Shown in pieces: positions 54,896 to 64,000 of a stretch of 64,000 nucleotides of DNA. The position numbers and the translations under genes are program-made. The first letter of the stretch is position 1; every line of letters begins with the position of its first letter. Below the pieces are notes generated by a model that saw only the letters and a program-made list of their open reading frames with translations, searched no databases and was not told where the DNA came from. Origin of the DNA: Clostridium estertheticum subsp. estertheticum (GTDB lineage Bacteria > Bacillota > Clostridia > Clostridiales > Clostridiaceae); contig NZ_CP015756.1 in NCBI RefSeq assembly GCF_001877035.1, positions 1,913,001 to 1,977,000 of the forward strand, given 5' to 3'.

Positions 54896-55294
54896 ATGGA
54901 ATATGAAAAATTAGTTTCACAGGCTTTACAGGCAAGAAAAAATGCATATGCTCCTTATTCTAATTTTAAAGTTGGTGCAGCTGTACTAACTAATGACGGA
55001 AAGATATTTACAGGGTGTAATATTGAAAATGCATCATATGGTGCTACTAATTGTGCGGAAAGAACAGCTATATTTAAAGCCGTTTCTGAAGGTTATACAA
55101 CTATTAAAGCAATTGCTATAGTAGGAGTACAAAATGACTATACTTATCCTTGTGGTATTTGTAGACAAGTAATAGCTGAATTTGCAACAGACGATACTAA
55201 AATAATTTTAGGTAAAAATGATACTGAATATTTAGTTAAAACATTAGATGAAATATTACCAGGAGCTTTTACTAAGAAAGATTTAGGCAAGTAA
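54896..55294 (+). CDS. cdd: Cytidine deaminase
   Basis: Deaminates cytidine and deoxycytidine to uridine and deoxyuridine, feeding the pyrimidine nucleoside phosphorylase encoded downstream. 132 aa tetrameric-type enzyme. Zinc ligands Cys53 (TNCAERTA, catalytic Glu55), Cys86 and Cys89 (YPCGICRQV). The substrate-binding NIENASYG motif is present. AAAGGAGGG precedes ATG 54896. Lies between deoR and deoC but has its own strong terminator, so it is a separate unit. Confidence 0.96.
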   Translation: MEYEKLVSQALQARKNAYAPYSNFKVGAAVLTNDGKIFTGCNIENASYGATNCAERTAIFKAVSEGYTTIKAIAIVGVQNDYTYPCGICRQVIAEFATDDTKIILGKNDTEYLVKTLDEILPGAFTKKDLGK

Positions 55295-55334
55295 GAAAAT
55301 ATTCTGTTGGCGTATAACACAAATAATCAAACTT

Positions 55335-55390
55335 AAAAGCATATTTATATAATTGTTTTACTTTAAACAATTATATAAAATATGCTTTTT
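55335..55390 (+). terminator. Rho-independent terminator of cdd
   Basis: Long stem (AAAGCATAT...ATATGCTTT, about 20 pairs with one mismatch) followed by TTTTTGTTTT. Confidence 0.85.
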
Positions 55391-55488
55391 GTTTTCAAAA
55401 TTTATTTGTACGATTTAATAACTATTTTATCCTTAATATAGAATTTTAAAATAGTCAAAATCTAATTATAAAATATCTTGAAAAATAT

Positions 55489-55541
55489 AGTGAACAAAAT
55501 TTCAAATTAGTCTTTACAAATGTTCAAATAAGATTTATTAT
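55489..55541 (+). promoter_or_regulatory. deo operon promoter with DeoR operator
   Basis: Promoter TTTACA (55513-55518), 17-base spacer, TATTAT (55536-55541). Upstream lies the palindrome TGAACAAAATTTCA (55491-55504), nearly the Bacillus subtilis DeoR operator ATTGAACAAAATTTCAAT, and a half-site TTCAAA sits in the spacer (55523-55528). This copies the Bacillus arrangement of one palindrome plus a half-site between -35 and -10. Confidence 0.85.
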
Positions 55542-55574
55542 AAAAGTATAATAAAGAAAAAAAGGAGATTTACA

Positions 55575-56216
55575 ATGAATATTGCTACAATTATTGATCA
55601 TACTGAACTTAAACCAGATGCAACTAAGGAACAAATATTACAATTAATAAAAGAGGCAAAAACAAACAAATTTGCATCCGTTTGTGTAAATCCAAAATGG
55701 ACTAAAGAGGCAAGTCTAGGATTAAAAGATAGTGGAGTAAGTGTATGTGTTGTTATAGGATTTCCACTTGGTGCAAACACAACTGAAACAAAAGCATTTG
55801 AAGCAAGTGACGCAATTAAAAATGGAGCAACAGAAGTCGATATGGTTATTAGCGTTGGTGAACTGAAGGATAAAAACTATACATACGTTGAGGACGATAT
55901 TAAGGCTGTTGTTGAAGCAGCAAAAGGAAAAGCACTTGTAAAAGTTATTATTGAAACTTGTCTTTTAACAAAAGATGAAAAAATAAAAGCTTGTGAGCTC
56001 GCTAAAAAAGCAGGAGCGGATTTTGTAAAAACATCAACAGGATTTTCAAAAGGTGGAGCAACGGTGGAAGATGTTAAATTAATGCGTGAAACAGTAGGGA
56101 CAGAAATGGGTGTAAAAGCTTCAGGTGGTATTCATACCAAAGAAGAGGCTACACAAATGATTAATGCTGGTGCAAATCGTATTGGAACAAGCTCAGGTAT
56201 TTCTATTATTTCATAA
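55575..56216 (+). CDS. deoC: Deoxyribose-phosphate aldolase
   Basis: Splits 2-deoxyribose-5-phosphate into acetaldehyde and glyceraldehyde-3-phosphate. 213 aa, class I aldolase barrel. Schiff-base Lys152 in [15 protein letters not shown], proton-relay Lys181 in [10 protein letters not shown], and Asp89 in [10 protein letters not shown]. First gene of the deo operon, directly under the DeoR-controlled promoter, with RBS AAAAGGAG. Also known as dra in Bacillus. Its substrate is also the inducer of DeoR, so it closes the regulatory loop. Confidence 0.97.
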   Translation: MNIATIIDHTELKPDATKEQILQLIKEAKTNKFASVCVNPKWTKEASLGLKDSGVSVCVVIGFPLGANTTETKAFEASDAIKNGATEVDMVISVGELKDKNYTYVEDDIKAVVEAAKGKALVKVIIETCLLTKDEKIKACELAKKAGADFVKTSTGFSKGGATVEDVKLMRETVGTEMGVKASGGIHTKEEATQMINAGANRIGTSSGISIIS

Positions 56217-56227
56217 AAAATGAAAAG

Positions 56228-56264
56228 GAAATTAACAATAATAACATTACTTATTGTTAATTTC
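56228..56264 (+). terminator. Intercistronic hairpin between deoC and nupC
   Basis: Stem GAAATTAACAATAA/TTATTGTTAATTTC with a 9-base loop and no T run; more likely an attenuator or mRNA-stabilising element than a full terminator. A cre-like site (TGTAAACGTTATAT, one mismatch) follows at 56284-56297, suggesting internal carbon control. Confidence 0.5.
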
Positions 56265-56327
56265 TAAAATAATTTGCCTTTTGTGTAAACGTTATATAAA
56301 TTATGTAAATATTTAGGGGGAATCAAA

Positions 56328-57503
56328 ATGAAATATATTATTGGAATTATAGGTTTAATTGTTGTCTTAGGCCTTGCATGGATTACTAGTGCTGATAAAA
56401 AAAAGGTAAAATACCGACCTATCGTTGTAATGGTTATTTTACAATTCATACTTGGATTTATATTGCTAAATACTGGTGTTGGTAATTTTTTAGTAGGTGG
56501 AGTAGCAAGTGGGTTCAGTTTATTGCTTAAATGTGCTGCTGAAGGCGTAAATTTTGTATTTGGTGGATTAGTAAATGATAACCAATTTACATTTTTTATA
56601 GGTGTTCTTTTGCCAATAGTATTTATTTCTGCTCTAATTGGAATTCTACAGTACTGGAAGGTATTACCGTTTGTAATTAAATATATCGGATTAGGTTTAA
56701 GCAAAATTAATGGTATGGGTAAGCTCGAATCATATAATGGAGTAGCTGCTGCTATTCTTGGTCAATCAGAAGTGTTTATATCAGTTAAAAAAGAACTAGA
56801 TCTATTACCAGAGCATCGTCTTTATACCCTTTGTGCGTCAGCTATGTCAACAGTGTCTATGTCAATAGTTGGTTCTTATATGGTTCTTTTAAAACCTAGA
56901 TATGTTGTAACAGCACTTATTTTAAACTTATTTGGTGGATTTATCATATGTTCAATTATAAATCCATATACAGTAACAGCAGAGGAAGATATATTAGTAG
57001 TTAAAGAAGAAAAAAAGCAATCTTTCTTTGAAATGCTTGGTGAATATATTATGGATGGATTCAAAGTAGCCATCATAGTTGGAGCAATGCTTATTGGATT
57101 CGTAGCCATAATTGCTATGATTAATATGGCCTTCAAAGGTGTTTTTGGTATTTCTTTTCAAAATATATTGGGATATGTATTTTCACCATTTGCTATTTTA
57201 ATGGGGGTGCCTTTTAAGGAGGCAGTACCTGCTGCAAGCATAATGGCAACAAAATTAGTATCAAATGAATTTGTTGCAATGACTAGTTTAGCAAGTATAC
57301 ATTTAACCGCAAGAACAACGGCTATTGTTTCTGTATTTTTAGTTTCTTTTGCAAACTTTTCATCCATTGGAATTATTGCAGGGGCAGTAAAAGGACTTAA
57401 TGAAAAACAAGGTAATGTCGTTGCTAGATTTGGTTTAAAACTATTATTTGGTGCAACATTAGTTAGTGTATTAACAGCAACTGTTGTTGGTTTAATTATA
57501 TAA
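56328..57503 (+). CDS. nupC: Concentrative nucleoside transporter NupC
   Basis: Proton- or sodium-driven nucleoside importer (CNT family), 391 aa with about eight to ten membrane helices. Family motifs: GAVNFV-like [33 protein letters not shown] with the nucleoside-binding Gln-Ser-Glu, [13 protein letters not shown] and [28 protein letters not shown]. Within the deo operon it brings in deoxyribonucleosides for the downstream phosphorylase, as nupC does in the Bacillus dra-nupC-pdp operon. Confidence 0.95.
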   Translation: MKYIIGIIGLIVVLGLAWITSADKKKVKYRPIVVMVILQFILGFILLNTGVGNFLVGGVASGFSLLLKCAAEGVNFVFGGLVNDNQFTFFIGVLLPIVFISALIGILQYWKVLPFVIKYIGLGLSKINGMGKLESYNGVAAAILGQSEVFISVKKELDLLPEHRLYTLCASAMSTVSMSIVGSYMVLLKPRYVVTALILNLFGGFIICSIINPYTVTAEEDILVVKEEKKQSFFEMLGEYIMDGFKVAIIVGAMLIGFVAIIAMINMAFKGVFGISFQNILGYVFSPFAILMGVPFKEAVPAASIMATKLVSNEFVAMTSLASIHLTARTTAIVSVFLVSFANFSSIGIIAGAVKGLNEKQGNVVARFGLKLLFGATLVSVLTATVVGLII

Positions 57504-57526
57504 GACAAAAGAAAGAAGGGGTTAAA

Positions 57527-58708
57527 ATGGAAAAATTTAAAAGGATTCATATTATAGTGATGGATTCAGTCGGTATTGGTGAATCACCAGATTCAAAGGA
57601 TTTTGATGATTTCAATGTTAATACATTAGCTCATATTGCGCAGAAGAAAAATGGACTTAATTTGCCCAATATGGAAGCCTTGGGATTATCAAACATTTAT
57701 GAAATAAAAGGCGTAGAAAAAGCAATTCATCCAAAAGCTTATTATACAAAAATGCAAGAAGCCTCTTGTGGGAAAGATACAATGACAGGTCACTGGGAAA
57801 TGATGGGATTATTTATCGATAAACCGTTTCGTGTTTTTCTAGATGGTTTTCCAAAGGAATTAATTGAAAAAATTGAGACTTTTTCTGGTAGAAAAATTAT
57901 AGGAAATAGACCTGCTAGTGGAACAGAAATCATAAAAGAACTTGGTGAAAGGCAGCTTAAAACAGGAGAGTTAATAGTATATACATCGGGAGATTCTGTG
58001 CTACAAATTGCTGCAAATGAAGAAATTATACCCTTAGATGAATTATATAAAATTTGCGATTATTGTCGCAAAATAACACTAGATAATCCATATAAGTTAG
58101 GAAGGATTATTGCTAGGCCATTTGTTGGTAAAACTGCAGATACTTTTAAGAGAACTTCTAATCGTCATGATTATGCGTTAAAACCTTTTGATAAAACAGT
58201 AATGAATTATTTGAAAGATGATAATCTAGACTCTATTGCAATTGGAAAAATTTCAGATATATTTCTTGGAGAAGGAGTTACAAAAGCAATTAGAACTACA
58301 TCTAACATGGATGGTATGGATAAATTAATAACATTATTAGATGAGGAATTTCATGGCATTAGTTTCCTTAATCTAGTGGATTTTGATGCAGTTTATGGAC
58401 ATCGTCGTGATCCAACAGGTTATGGTGATGCATTAGAAGCTTTTGATAAAAGGTTACCAGAAGTCTTCGAAAAATTACAAGAGGATGACTTATTATTAAT
58501 TACAGCAGATCATGGAAATGATCCAACTTATCGAGGAACAGATCATACAAGGGAATATGTCCCACTACTTGCTTATTCAAAACGGTTCAAGGAAGGTAAA
58601 GATTTAGGAGTACGCAAAACATTTGCTGATATAGGGGCAACTGTTGCTTATAATTTTAATGTTAAGATTCCAAAATATGGCGAAAGCTTTTTAGAAAAAT
58701 TAAAATAA
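57527..58708 (+). CDS. deoB: Phosphopentomutase
   Basis: Interconverts (deoxy)ribose-1-phosphate and -5-phosphate. 393 aa, alkaline-phosphatase superfamily. Metal-binding residues in [33 protein letters not shown] and [15 protein letters not shown]; the phosphorylated Thr in [29 protein letters not shown]. Joins the phosphorylase product to deoC's substrate. In Bacillus subtilis the equivalent gene (drm) is in another operon with pupG, so its inclusion here makes the operon self-sufficient. Confidence 0.97.
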   Translation: MEKFKRIHIIVMDSVGIGESPDSKDFDDFNVNTLAHIAQKKNGLNLPNMEALGLSNIYEIKGVEKAIHPKAYYTKMQEASCGKDTMTGHWEMMGLFIDKPFRVFLDGFPKELIEKIETFSGRKIIGNRPASGTEIIKELGERQLKTGELIVYTSGDSVLQIAANEEIIPLDELYKICDYCRKITLDNPYKLGRIIARPFVGKTADTFKRTSNRHDYALKPFDKTVMNYLKDDNLDSIAIGKISDIFLGEGVTKAIRTTSNMDGMDKLITLLDEEFHGISFLNLVDFDAVYGHRRDPTGYGDALEAFDKRLPEVFEKLQEDDLLLITADHGNDPTYRGTDHTREYVPLLAYSKRFKEGKDLGVRKTFADIGATVAYNFNVKIPKYGESFLEKLK

Positions 58709-58724
58709 AAGGGTGGTAATAAAA

Positions 58725-60026
58725 ATGAGAATGGTAGATGTAATTTCAAAAAAACGTGATGGTAAAGAATTAACAACAAAAGAAATCAATTTTTTTATAG
58801 AAGGTTATACTAAAGGAGACATCCCTGATTACCAAGCAAGTTCGCTTGCAATGGCTATTTATTTTCAAGACATGAATGATCGTGAGAGAGCAGATTTGAC
58901 TATGGCTATGGTTAATTCTGGCGAAACTATTGATTTATCAAAAATCGAAGGTATAAAAGTAGATAAACACTCAACAGGTGGTGTAGGCGATACAACAACG
59001 CTAGTACTCGCACCGCTAGTTGCTGCTTTGGATATACCAGTTGCTAAAATGTCTGGACGAGGACTTGGACATACTGGCGGAACAATTGATAAATTAGAAT
59101 CTATTAGTGGTTTCCATGTAGAAATTACAAATGATAAATTTATTGAATTAGTTAACCGTGACAAAGTTGCTGTTATTGGTCAAACAGGTAACTTAACTCC
59201 TGCAGACAAGAAATTATACGCACTTCGTGACGTAACTGGGACTGTTAACTCAATTCCATTAATAGCTAGTTCTATTATGAGTAAAAAAATTGCATCAGGA
59301 GCTAATGCAATAGTTCTAGATGTTAAAACAGGCGCAGGGGCTTTCATGAAAACGGATAAAGATGCAGAAAATTTAGCTCATGCAATGGTTCAAATTGGTA
59401 ATAATGTAGGAAGAAATACCATGGCAATAATATCCGACATGTCACAACCTTTAGGATTTGCAATTGGTAATGCACTTGAGGTAAAAGAAGCCATTGATAC
59501 ATTAAAAGGAGAAGGTCCTGAAGATCTTACAGAACTTGTCCTAACACTTGGAAGTCAGATGGTAGTGCTTGCTAAAAAAGCAAAAACATTAGAAGAAGCA
59601 AGAAAAATGCTTCTTGAAGTAATAAAAAATGGTAAAGCAATAGACAAATTTAAAGTATTTGTTAAAAATCAAGGTGGAGATGAATCAGTTGTAGATAACC
59701 CAGAAAAATTACCACAAGCTAAATATAAAATTGATGTCCCTGCTTTAACTAGTGGTTTTATATCTAATATGGTAGCTGATGAGATTGGTATTGCAGCAAT
59801 GTTACTTGGTGCAGGAAGAGCAACAAAAGAGGATAAAATTGATTTAGCAGTAGGCCTTATGCTACGCAAAAAAGTTGGCGACAAGGTAGAAAAGGGTGAA
59901 CCTATCTTAACTATATATTCAAATCGTGAAAATGTAGAAGATGTAAAAGCAAAAATATATGAAAATATCTCTATTAGTGATCATGCAACTAAGCCAACAT
60001 TAATCCATGAAATTATTACTAAGTAG
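58725..60026 (+). CDS. pdp: Pyrimidine-nucleoside phosphorylase
   Basis: Phosphorolysis of thymidine, uridine and deoxyuridine to the base and (deoxy)ribose-1-phosphate. 433 aa, nearly collinear with the Bacillus enzyme. Glycosyl-transferase family motifs: [20 protein letters not shown] (phosphate-binding), [29 protein letters not shown] (16-residue signature region), [19 protein letters not shown] 58725 follows AAAGGGTGG and the product begins [10 protein letters not shown], as in homologs; the GTG at 58713 is inside that site. Its stop overlaps the next start by one base. Confidence 0.97.
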   Translation: MRMVDVISKKRDGKELTTKEINFFIEGYTKGDIPDYQASSLAMAIYFQDMNDRERADLTMAMVNSGETIDLSKIEGIKVDKHSTGGVGDTTTLVLAPLVAALDIPVAKMSGRGLGHTGGTIDKLESISGFHVEITNDKFIELVNRDKVAVIGQTGNLTPADKKLYALRDVTGTVNSIPLIASSIMSKKIASGANAIVLDVKTGAGAFMKTDKDAENLAHAMVQIGNNVGRNTMAIISDMSQPLGFAIGNALEVKEAIDTLKGEGPEDLTELVLTLGSQMVVLAKKAKTLEEARKMLLEVIKNGKAIDKFKVFVKNQGGDESVVDNPEKLPQAKYKIDVPALTSGFISNMVADEIGIAAMLLGAGRATKEDKIDLAVGLMLRKKVGDKVEKGEPILTIYSNRENVEDVKAKIYENISISDHATKPTLIHEIITK

Positions 60027-60529
60027 TGGGTGGAAAGGGAAAGTGTATAGATGCTTTAAATTCTAGCGCTATAAGTATTGGGTTACTATCCGGGGTCTGG
60101 ATCATACTAAGTACTAAACTTGGACTTATGGCCTGGGTTGGTTTTATGGGATGTACTAGTTATTATGCTGCTGGAAACCGGTTTGTAAAAGGCTGGAAGA
60201 AATCAGTGATATGTAATATATCTGGAATTATTTGGGCGATGATTGCTATTCAGTTTTCAAATATGATTCCTATACCAGAACCAGTAGCTGTTATGACTAC
60301 CATTATTTCATTTTTTATAATTGCGCAAGCTAAAATTCCATTTTTAGCATTTATTCCTGGAACTTTTGTAGGGTGTGCTTCAACTTTTGGGATGAATGGA
60401 AATTGGAAAGCTACAACAATAGCCTTATTAATGGGATCAGTCTTAGGAATACTTTCAGATGTTGGTGGAGTTTTAATTAAAAAACTAACTGAGAGAAAAT
60501 CGGATAAGACAATATCACAAGTTTCATAA
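60026..60529 (+). CDS. DUF1097-family membrane protein
   Basis: 167 aa with about five membrane helices (AISIGLLSGVWIILSTKLG, SVICNISGIIWAMIAIQFS, AVMTTIISFFIIAQAKIPFL, and two more near the C-terminus). The sequence resembles DUF1097 proteins (YcdZ-like), whose function is unknown. The GTG start at 60026 overlaps the pdp stop and has no separate ribosome binding site, so it probably relies on translational coupling. It is the last gene of the deo operon. A transport or channel role for a by-product (for example acetaldehyde or a base) is speculation. Confidence 0.75.
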   Translation: MGGKGKCIDALNSSAISIGLLSGVWIILSTKLGLMAWVGFMGCTSYYAAGNRFVKGWKKSVICNISGIIWAMIAIQFSNMIPIPEPVAVMTTIISFFIIAQAKIPFLAFIPGTFVGCASTFGMNGNWKATTIALLMGSVLGILSDVGGVLIKKLTERKSDKTISQVS

Positions 60530-60550
60530 AAAAAATTATTGAGAGAGTTA

Positions 60551-60596
60551 AAAATAAAGTTGACACCATATGAATGATGTTAACTTTATTTTTATT
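60551..60596 (+). terminator. Terminator of the deo operon
   Basis: Stem AAATAAAGTT/AACTTTATTT, extended by ACA/TGT pairing, followed by TTATTT. Confidence 0.75.
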
Positions 60597-60807
60597 TAAA
60601 AACTTAATAATTTTTCGGTTAGGTTGGCTTTAGATATCCTAAATTTAACAAAGATATATAAAGTAATTAATTTATCAAACGATATATTAATTGGAGGAGA
60701 ACGAATTTATAGTAATACATATAAGATTAAAATTAAAATATGACAAATCTAGACATTAACAATATAACAATTAGTAGTAAAAATTATATTGATTGGAGTG
60801 GATAAAC

Positions 60808-62826
60808 TTGATTAAAAAATTCTCTTTCAAAATGAAATTATTATTTACCATTTTACCAGCAGTAATAATTGGAATGTTAGTTTTAAGTTACACGGCATTT
60901 TATCAGTTTAAGAAAACTATGGAAAGCGAAATTATTAGCAGCAGGGTAGAAACAACGAACGGCCTGTCAGAAAATATAAATTCTTGGTTAAATGGAAAGC
61001 TTCTTGAAGTAAGAAGTTCTGCAAATACACCTACAGCCAAATTAATTAATTCAAATTTAGGCGCTGTTGATAAATTTAATTCAGAGAGAATTAAGTATTT
61101 AGAAAAAAATTATCCTGGTGAATATGATAATGCAGCTGCTACATTATTTAACAATGATGGAAAGTCTAGGGCGCAATATTCTAATGGGAAACTTGTAAAT
61201 GGTGATGTGTCTGAAAAACCATGGTATAAAGGTTTAATGAGTGGTGCGCCATATCTTATATCAAATCCAGTAGTGTCAAAAGGGACTGGTAAAACTTTAG
61301 TAGTAGTGGGAGTTCCAATAAAAGATCCAGCTGACAAAACTATAGGAACAATTATATCAGGAGTTAATCTTTCTTACATTCAGGATAAAGTTAAAGATTT
61401 TAAATTTGGAGAAAAAGGTTATAGTTTATTAATTGGAAAAGATGGAACAATTCTTGTAGATCCAGACAAGGAATTAGTAATGAAAAAGAAAATATCAGAT
61501 ATAGCGGATGCAAACATGCAAGCGTTAGGTAAGGATATGCTTCAACAAAAATCTGGTATATTCAGATTTAGTAACAATAATGGGAAATACATAGTATTTT
61601 ATAATAAAGTTCCTTTAGCTGGTTGGAGTGTAGCTAGTGTAGTAGATGAAAGTGAACTTTTTGCTCCGGCTCAAAGGATGATGATAACTTTACTTTTAAT
61701 TACATTATTAATTGTGGTTATACTTGCTTTTATAATTGTGTTAATTGCGAAACGAATAACATCACCTTTAACTAAATTATCTGAGTTCTCTGAGCAAATT
61801 GCTTTAGGGAATCTTAGTAATAAATTAACTATTAATCAAAATGATGAAATTGGGAAAGTGGCAAATAGCTTGAATGGTACTGTAGCTAGCTTGAAAGATA
61901 TGATAACCTCAATAGGTGACTCAGCTAGTGAAGTTGGCTTACTGTCAAATAATTTGTCATTAACAACAAAAGAATCTGCACGTGGAACGGAGGAAGTTTC
62001 TCAAACTATGCAAGAAATAGCTAGTGGAGCTATTAAGCAGGCTGAAAATGCTGGTAAAGCAACAAGGATAACAAGCGAGTTAGTAAAAGATATAAATGAG
62101 GTTCTAGAACAGTGCAGATATATGACAAATGTTGTAGAAAAATCTATGAAAGTAAGTAATTCTGGTGCACAAGGTATCAAAGATGCAGTAGAGAGTATGG
62201 AAACTATAGCTAAAACGAATAGCTATAATGTTGAAAGAACACATGATTTATTAGAACAATCAAAAGAAATTGGTCAAATAGTAGATGTAATAAGTGATAT
62301 AGCTGAACAGACTAATTTGTTGGCACTTAACGCAGCAATAGAGGCTGCAAGAGCTGGAGAGCATGGAAAAGGGTTTGCTGTAGTCGCAGATGAAGTGAAA
62401 AAACTTGCCGAGCAGTCAGGTGAGGCTTCAAAGCGTATAGTAGAACTTATAAATGGAGTTCAGAACCAAGTTGAAACCATAGCTGTGACAATGGATAAAG
62501 GTACAAATGAAGTAGTGAGTGGTGTTCAAGTTGCAATTCAAGCTGGTAAAAATTTCGATGAGATAGAAAAAGTTTTCGGTGAACTAGCTTCTACAGTACG
62601 TAATATGTCACAATCTACAAGTAATATGTCTAAGAAATCAGATATTACAGTTGAAGCTATAGATAGCTTTGCGGCTATATCAGAAGAAAATTCTGCTGCT
62701 ACAGAACAGGTTACAGCATCAACTGAAGAGCAGACAGCTAGTATGTATAAAATAGGGGAAACAGCCAATAAATTGGATGACTTGGTTGAGAGACTTAAGG
62801 AAACGGTTAATAAATTTAAATTATAA
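60808..62826 (+). CDS. Methyl-accepting chemotaxis protein (dCache sensor)
   Basis: 672-aa transmembrane chemoreceptor. Helix 1 at about 9-30 ([18 protein letters not shown]), a periplasmic dCache_1 domain (about 33-275; ligand pocket elements [37 protein letters not shown]), helix 2 (about 285-310), HAMP (about 306-360), and the cytoplasmic signalling hairpin with the conserved tip [22 protein letters not shown] 60808 is chosen because GGAGTGG lies six bases upstream; the ORF start at 60793 overlaps it. The dCache fold often binds amino acids, but the ligand cannot be named. Monocistronic. Confidence 0.95.
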   Translation: MIKKFSFKMKLLFTILPAVIIGMLVLSYTAFYQFKKTMESEIISSRVETTNGLSENINSWLNGKLLEVRSSANTPTAKLINSNLGAVDKFNSERIKYLEKNYPGEYDNAAATLFNNDGKSRAQYSNGKLVNGDVSEKPWYKGLMSGAPYLISNPVVSKGTGKTLVVVGVPIKDPADKTIGTIISGVNLSYIQDKVKDFKFGEKGYSLLIGKDGTILVDPDKELVMKKKISDIADANMQALGKDMLQQKSGIFRFSNNNGKYIVFYNKVPLAGWSVASVVDESELFAPAQRMMITLLLITLLIVVILAFIIVLIAKRITSPLTKLSEFSEQIALGNLSNKLTINQNDEIGKVANSLNGTVASLKDMITSIGDSASEVGLLSNNLSLTTKESARGTEEVSQTMQEIASGAIKQAENAGKATRITSELVKDINEVLEQCRYMTNVVEKSMKVSNSGAQGIKDAVESMETIAKTNSYNVERTHDLLEQSKEIGQIVDVISDIAEQTNLLALNAAIEAARAGEHGKGFAVVADEVKKLAEQSGEASKRIVELINGVQNQVETIAVTMDKGTNEVVSGVQVAIQAGKNFDEIEKVFGELASTVRNMSQSTSNMSKKSDITVEAIDSFAAISEENSAATEQVTASTEEQTASMYKIGETANKLDDLVERLKETVNKFKL

Positions 62827-62896
62827 GATGCTAGGAAAATTAGGTGAGTTTTTAGTACCATATATAGTAGGATGGTTTATTCAAAAATATAACACA

Positions 62897-62928
62897 AAGG
62901 GATTCCCAAATTATAATGGGAATCCCTT
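62897..62928. terminator. Convergent terminator
   Basis: Perfect stem AAGGGATTCCC/GGGAATCCCTT with a 10-base loop between the chemoreceptor and the converging TspO-like gene. Confidence 0.8.
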
Positions 62929-62937
62929 AAAACATAT

Positions 62938-63732
62938 CTAAATTAAATTATATTTTTTTCTTTTCTTTGAAACATATAATAAGCATATGAAGATAATAAC
63001 TAATGAAATGATTAATGTGGTGATAATTCCATAATATTCTCCTGCAAAACCACTCGAAGAAACATGTTTGATGAGTATCCCCAAATAAGCCCAAAATATA
63101 ACTATACCATAAGGGATATCCTTATTTTTTAGCGTTGTAGCCATGCCAATAACAAGACCAACTAATAAAATAATTATTGTCCAGATTTGCTCAGATAAGC
63201 CCCAACCATTCCAGCCTAAACTAACAAGCAGTGTGGTAGCATTAGCTATTGTTGCTACAGTAATCCAACCAAAATAAACGCTAAAAGGAAGTTTTACAAA
63301 TAATTTTTCCTTTGAGGTTAGTTCTATGGAGTTTATTTTATCATTGATTTTAATTAAGCAAACCAGTATTACTATCATTAAAATCATGGAAAGTGGAATA
63401 ACTTTATACTGCCAGCTAAATATCCATGTTGCATTGGTTAGTGAAGATATAATAAAATAACCATCAATAAGTTTAACTATAGCGTTAGTATCACTTCCTT
63501 TAAAAAGCCCCAGTTGATAAATTACAAATCCAGCAAGTAATATGTATATTATTCCCCATATTGCAAATGTAACGCCAGCAGGTGCAAATAGATTAGGATA
63601 AGAATCAGAAACTCCACCAGTTGTTATTCCATTAATCGGTAAAATGTTGGCTAATGCATTAACAGTAACCATGAGAACAAAACTAAGCACAGTAAAAATT
63701 TTTAGAATTTTTACGCCTCTTTCCTTAGACAT
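62938..63732 (-). CDS. TspO/MBR-related multi-helix membrane protein
   Basis: 264 aa with about eight membrane helices. The segment NLFAPAGVTFAIWGIIYILL is the TspO-like signature in the Firmicute family often labelled tryptophan-rich sensory protein; other aromatic-rich stretches (YFGWITVATIANATTLLVSL; WNGWGLSEQIWTII) fit. It is longer than classical TspO (about 160 aa, five helices). ATG 63732 follows GGAGAGTG. TspO proteins bind porphyrins and are linked to stress responses; the role of this longer family is not established. Divergent from the right edge; no operon. Confidence 0.75.
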   Translation of the reverse strand: MSKERGVKILKIFTVLSFVLMVTVNALANILPINGITTGGVSDSYPNLFAPAGVTFAIWGIIYILLAGFVIYQLGLFKGSDTNAIVKLIDGYFIISSLTNATWIFSWQYKVIPLSMILMIVILVCLIKINDKINSIELTSKEKLFVKLPFSVYFGWITVATIANATTLLVSLGWNGWGLSEQIWTIIILLVGLVIGMATTLKNKDIPYGIVIFWAYLGILIKHVSSSGFAGEYYGIITTLIISLVIIFICLLYVSKKRKKYNLI

Positions 63733-64000
63733 TATTAAATCACTCTCCAATCTTATTATTTATAATGATACTCTTATCTTACTAAACTTTCTCATTAAAT
63801 ACACCATAAATATAATTTATTGCTCTATATCTAAATAGAGGTGGTTACATCTGCACACTTCGTTTTAAGGTATCATATATTAATTATTTAAAGCCTTTAA
63901 AAAAGGCTTTAATGGCAATGTATTTTAGAGAAAAACGGTAAGCGGAAATGTAACAGTAAATAAGAAGTATGGTATTATAATAAATGGACAAAAAACAAAA
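63733..64000. other. Right-edge intergenic region
   Basis: Upstream region of the TspO-like gene. Contains a small hairpin at 63890-63910 (AAAGCCTTT/AAAGGCTTT) without a clear T tail on either strand. No gene is supported up to the window end; a TATAAT-like sequence at about 63974 may belong to a gene beyond the edge. Confidence 0.4.

Noticed and set aside
56264-56704. Minus-strand ORF of 146 codons over the nupC start
   Set aside because: Antisense to nupC and its leader; residue composition is that of a reversed membrane gene.
63644-63838. Plus-strand ORF of 64 codons near the right edge
   Set aside because: Mostly antisense to the start of the TspO-like gene; no RBS.
1-64000. CRISPR array, rRNA or tRNA genes
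   Set aside because: No regularly spaced identical repeats and no recognisable tRNA or rRNA sequence were seen on reading; a covariance-model scan would be the formal test.

Overview
The window looks like a chromosomal segment of a low-GC, spore-forming Firmicute of the Clostridium type. This rests on strongly AT-rich DNA, AGGAGG-type ribosome binding sites, frequent TTG/GTG starts, Bacillus/Clostridium-style LexA, cre and DeoR sites, a c-di-AMP riboswitch, a Spo0E-like gene and clostridial protein families. No rRNA, tRNA or CRISPR array was seen.

Layout. 1-8.9 kb: end of a glucuronoxylan (aldouronate) utilisation operon: two CUT1 sugar ABC permeases (the first cut by the window edge), then GH43, GH8 (reducing-end exo-oligoxylanase), GH67 alpha-glucuronidase and GH3 glycosidase. 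Together they would import acidic xylo-oligosaccharides and reduce them to xylose and glucuronate inside the cell. 8.9-12 kb: a histidine kinase/response regulator pair divergent from a shortened, motif-degenerate ABC ATPase-FtsX fusion. 12-15.7 kb: an accessory Hsp70 cassette (DnaK, DUF5685, J-protein, zinc-ribbon membrane protein). 15.9-19.7 kb: amino-acid permease, LysM/SleB-type wall hydrolase under a c-di-AMP riboswitch, polysaccharide deacetylase. 20.0-26.7 kb: a three-gene SMC/kleisin/KITE cassette resembling Wadjet JetABC, with no JetD beside it. 26.9-34.7 kb: transketolase, SOS-controlled Y-family polymerase with a small partner, PocR-domain histidine kinase, class B PBP. 35-39 kb: luxS, two tandem LOR/SDH-family paralogs, Rrf2 regulator, DsbA-like oxidoreductase. 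39-42.5 kb: a frameshifted gene remnant, a short unlisted Spo0E-like gene, and a secreted PL1 pectate lyase with a strong promoter and a cre site. 42.9-48.3 kb: a beta-CASP metallo-beta-lactamase gene followed by a twintron, one group II intron nested in the reverse transcriptase gene of another. 48.5-53.8 kb: oligoendopeptidase F, YaaA, a DrrAB-type ABC exporter, beta-carbonic anhydrase. 53.9-60.5 kb: deoxyribonucleoside catabolism (deoR, cdd, deoC, nupC, deoB, pdp, DUF1097 gene) with a recognisable DeoR operator. 60.8-64 kb: a chemoreceptor and a TspO-related membrane protein.

Most notable: (1) the Jet-like cassette lacking its nuclease gene and preceded by a 23-codon leader ORF; (2) the twintron, whose inner intron sits exactly at the YADD catalytic motif of the outer RT; (3) a two-part intergenic repeat that flanks the beta-CASP gene at one locus and is nearly fused at the carbonic anhydrase locus, as if a gene copy had been deleted; (4) the short Spo0E-like gene at 39.9-40.1 kb; (5) the tandem LOR/SDH pair, in which the second copy has lost a conserved motif. 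All family assignments were made by reading translated sequence; no database search was run.
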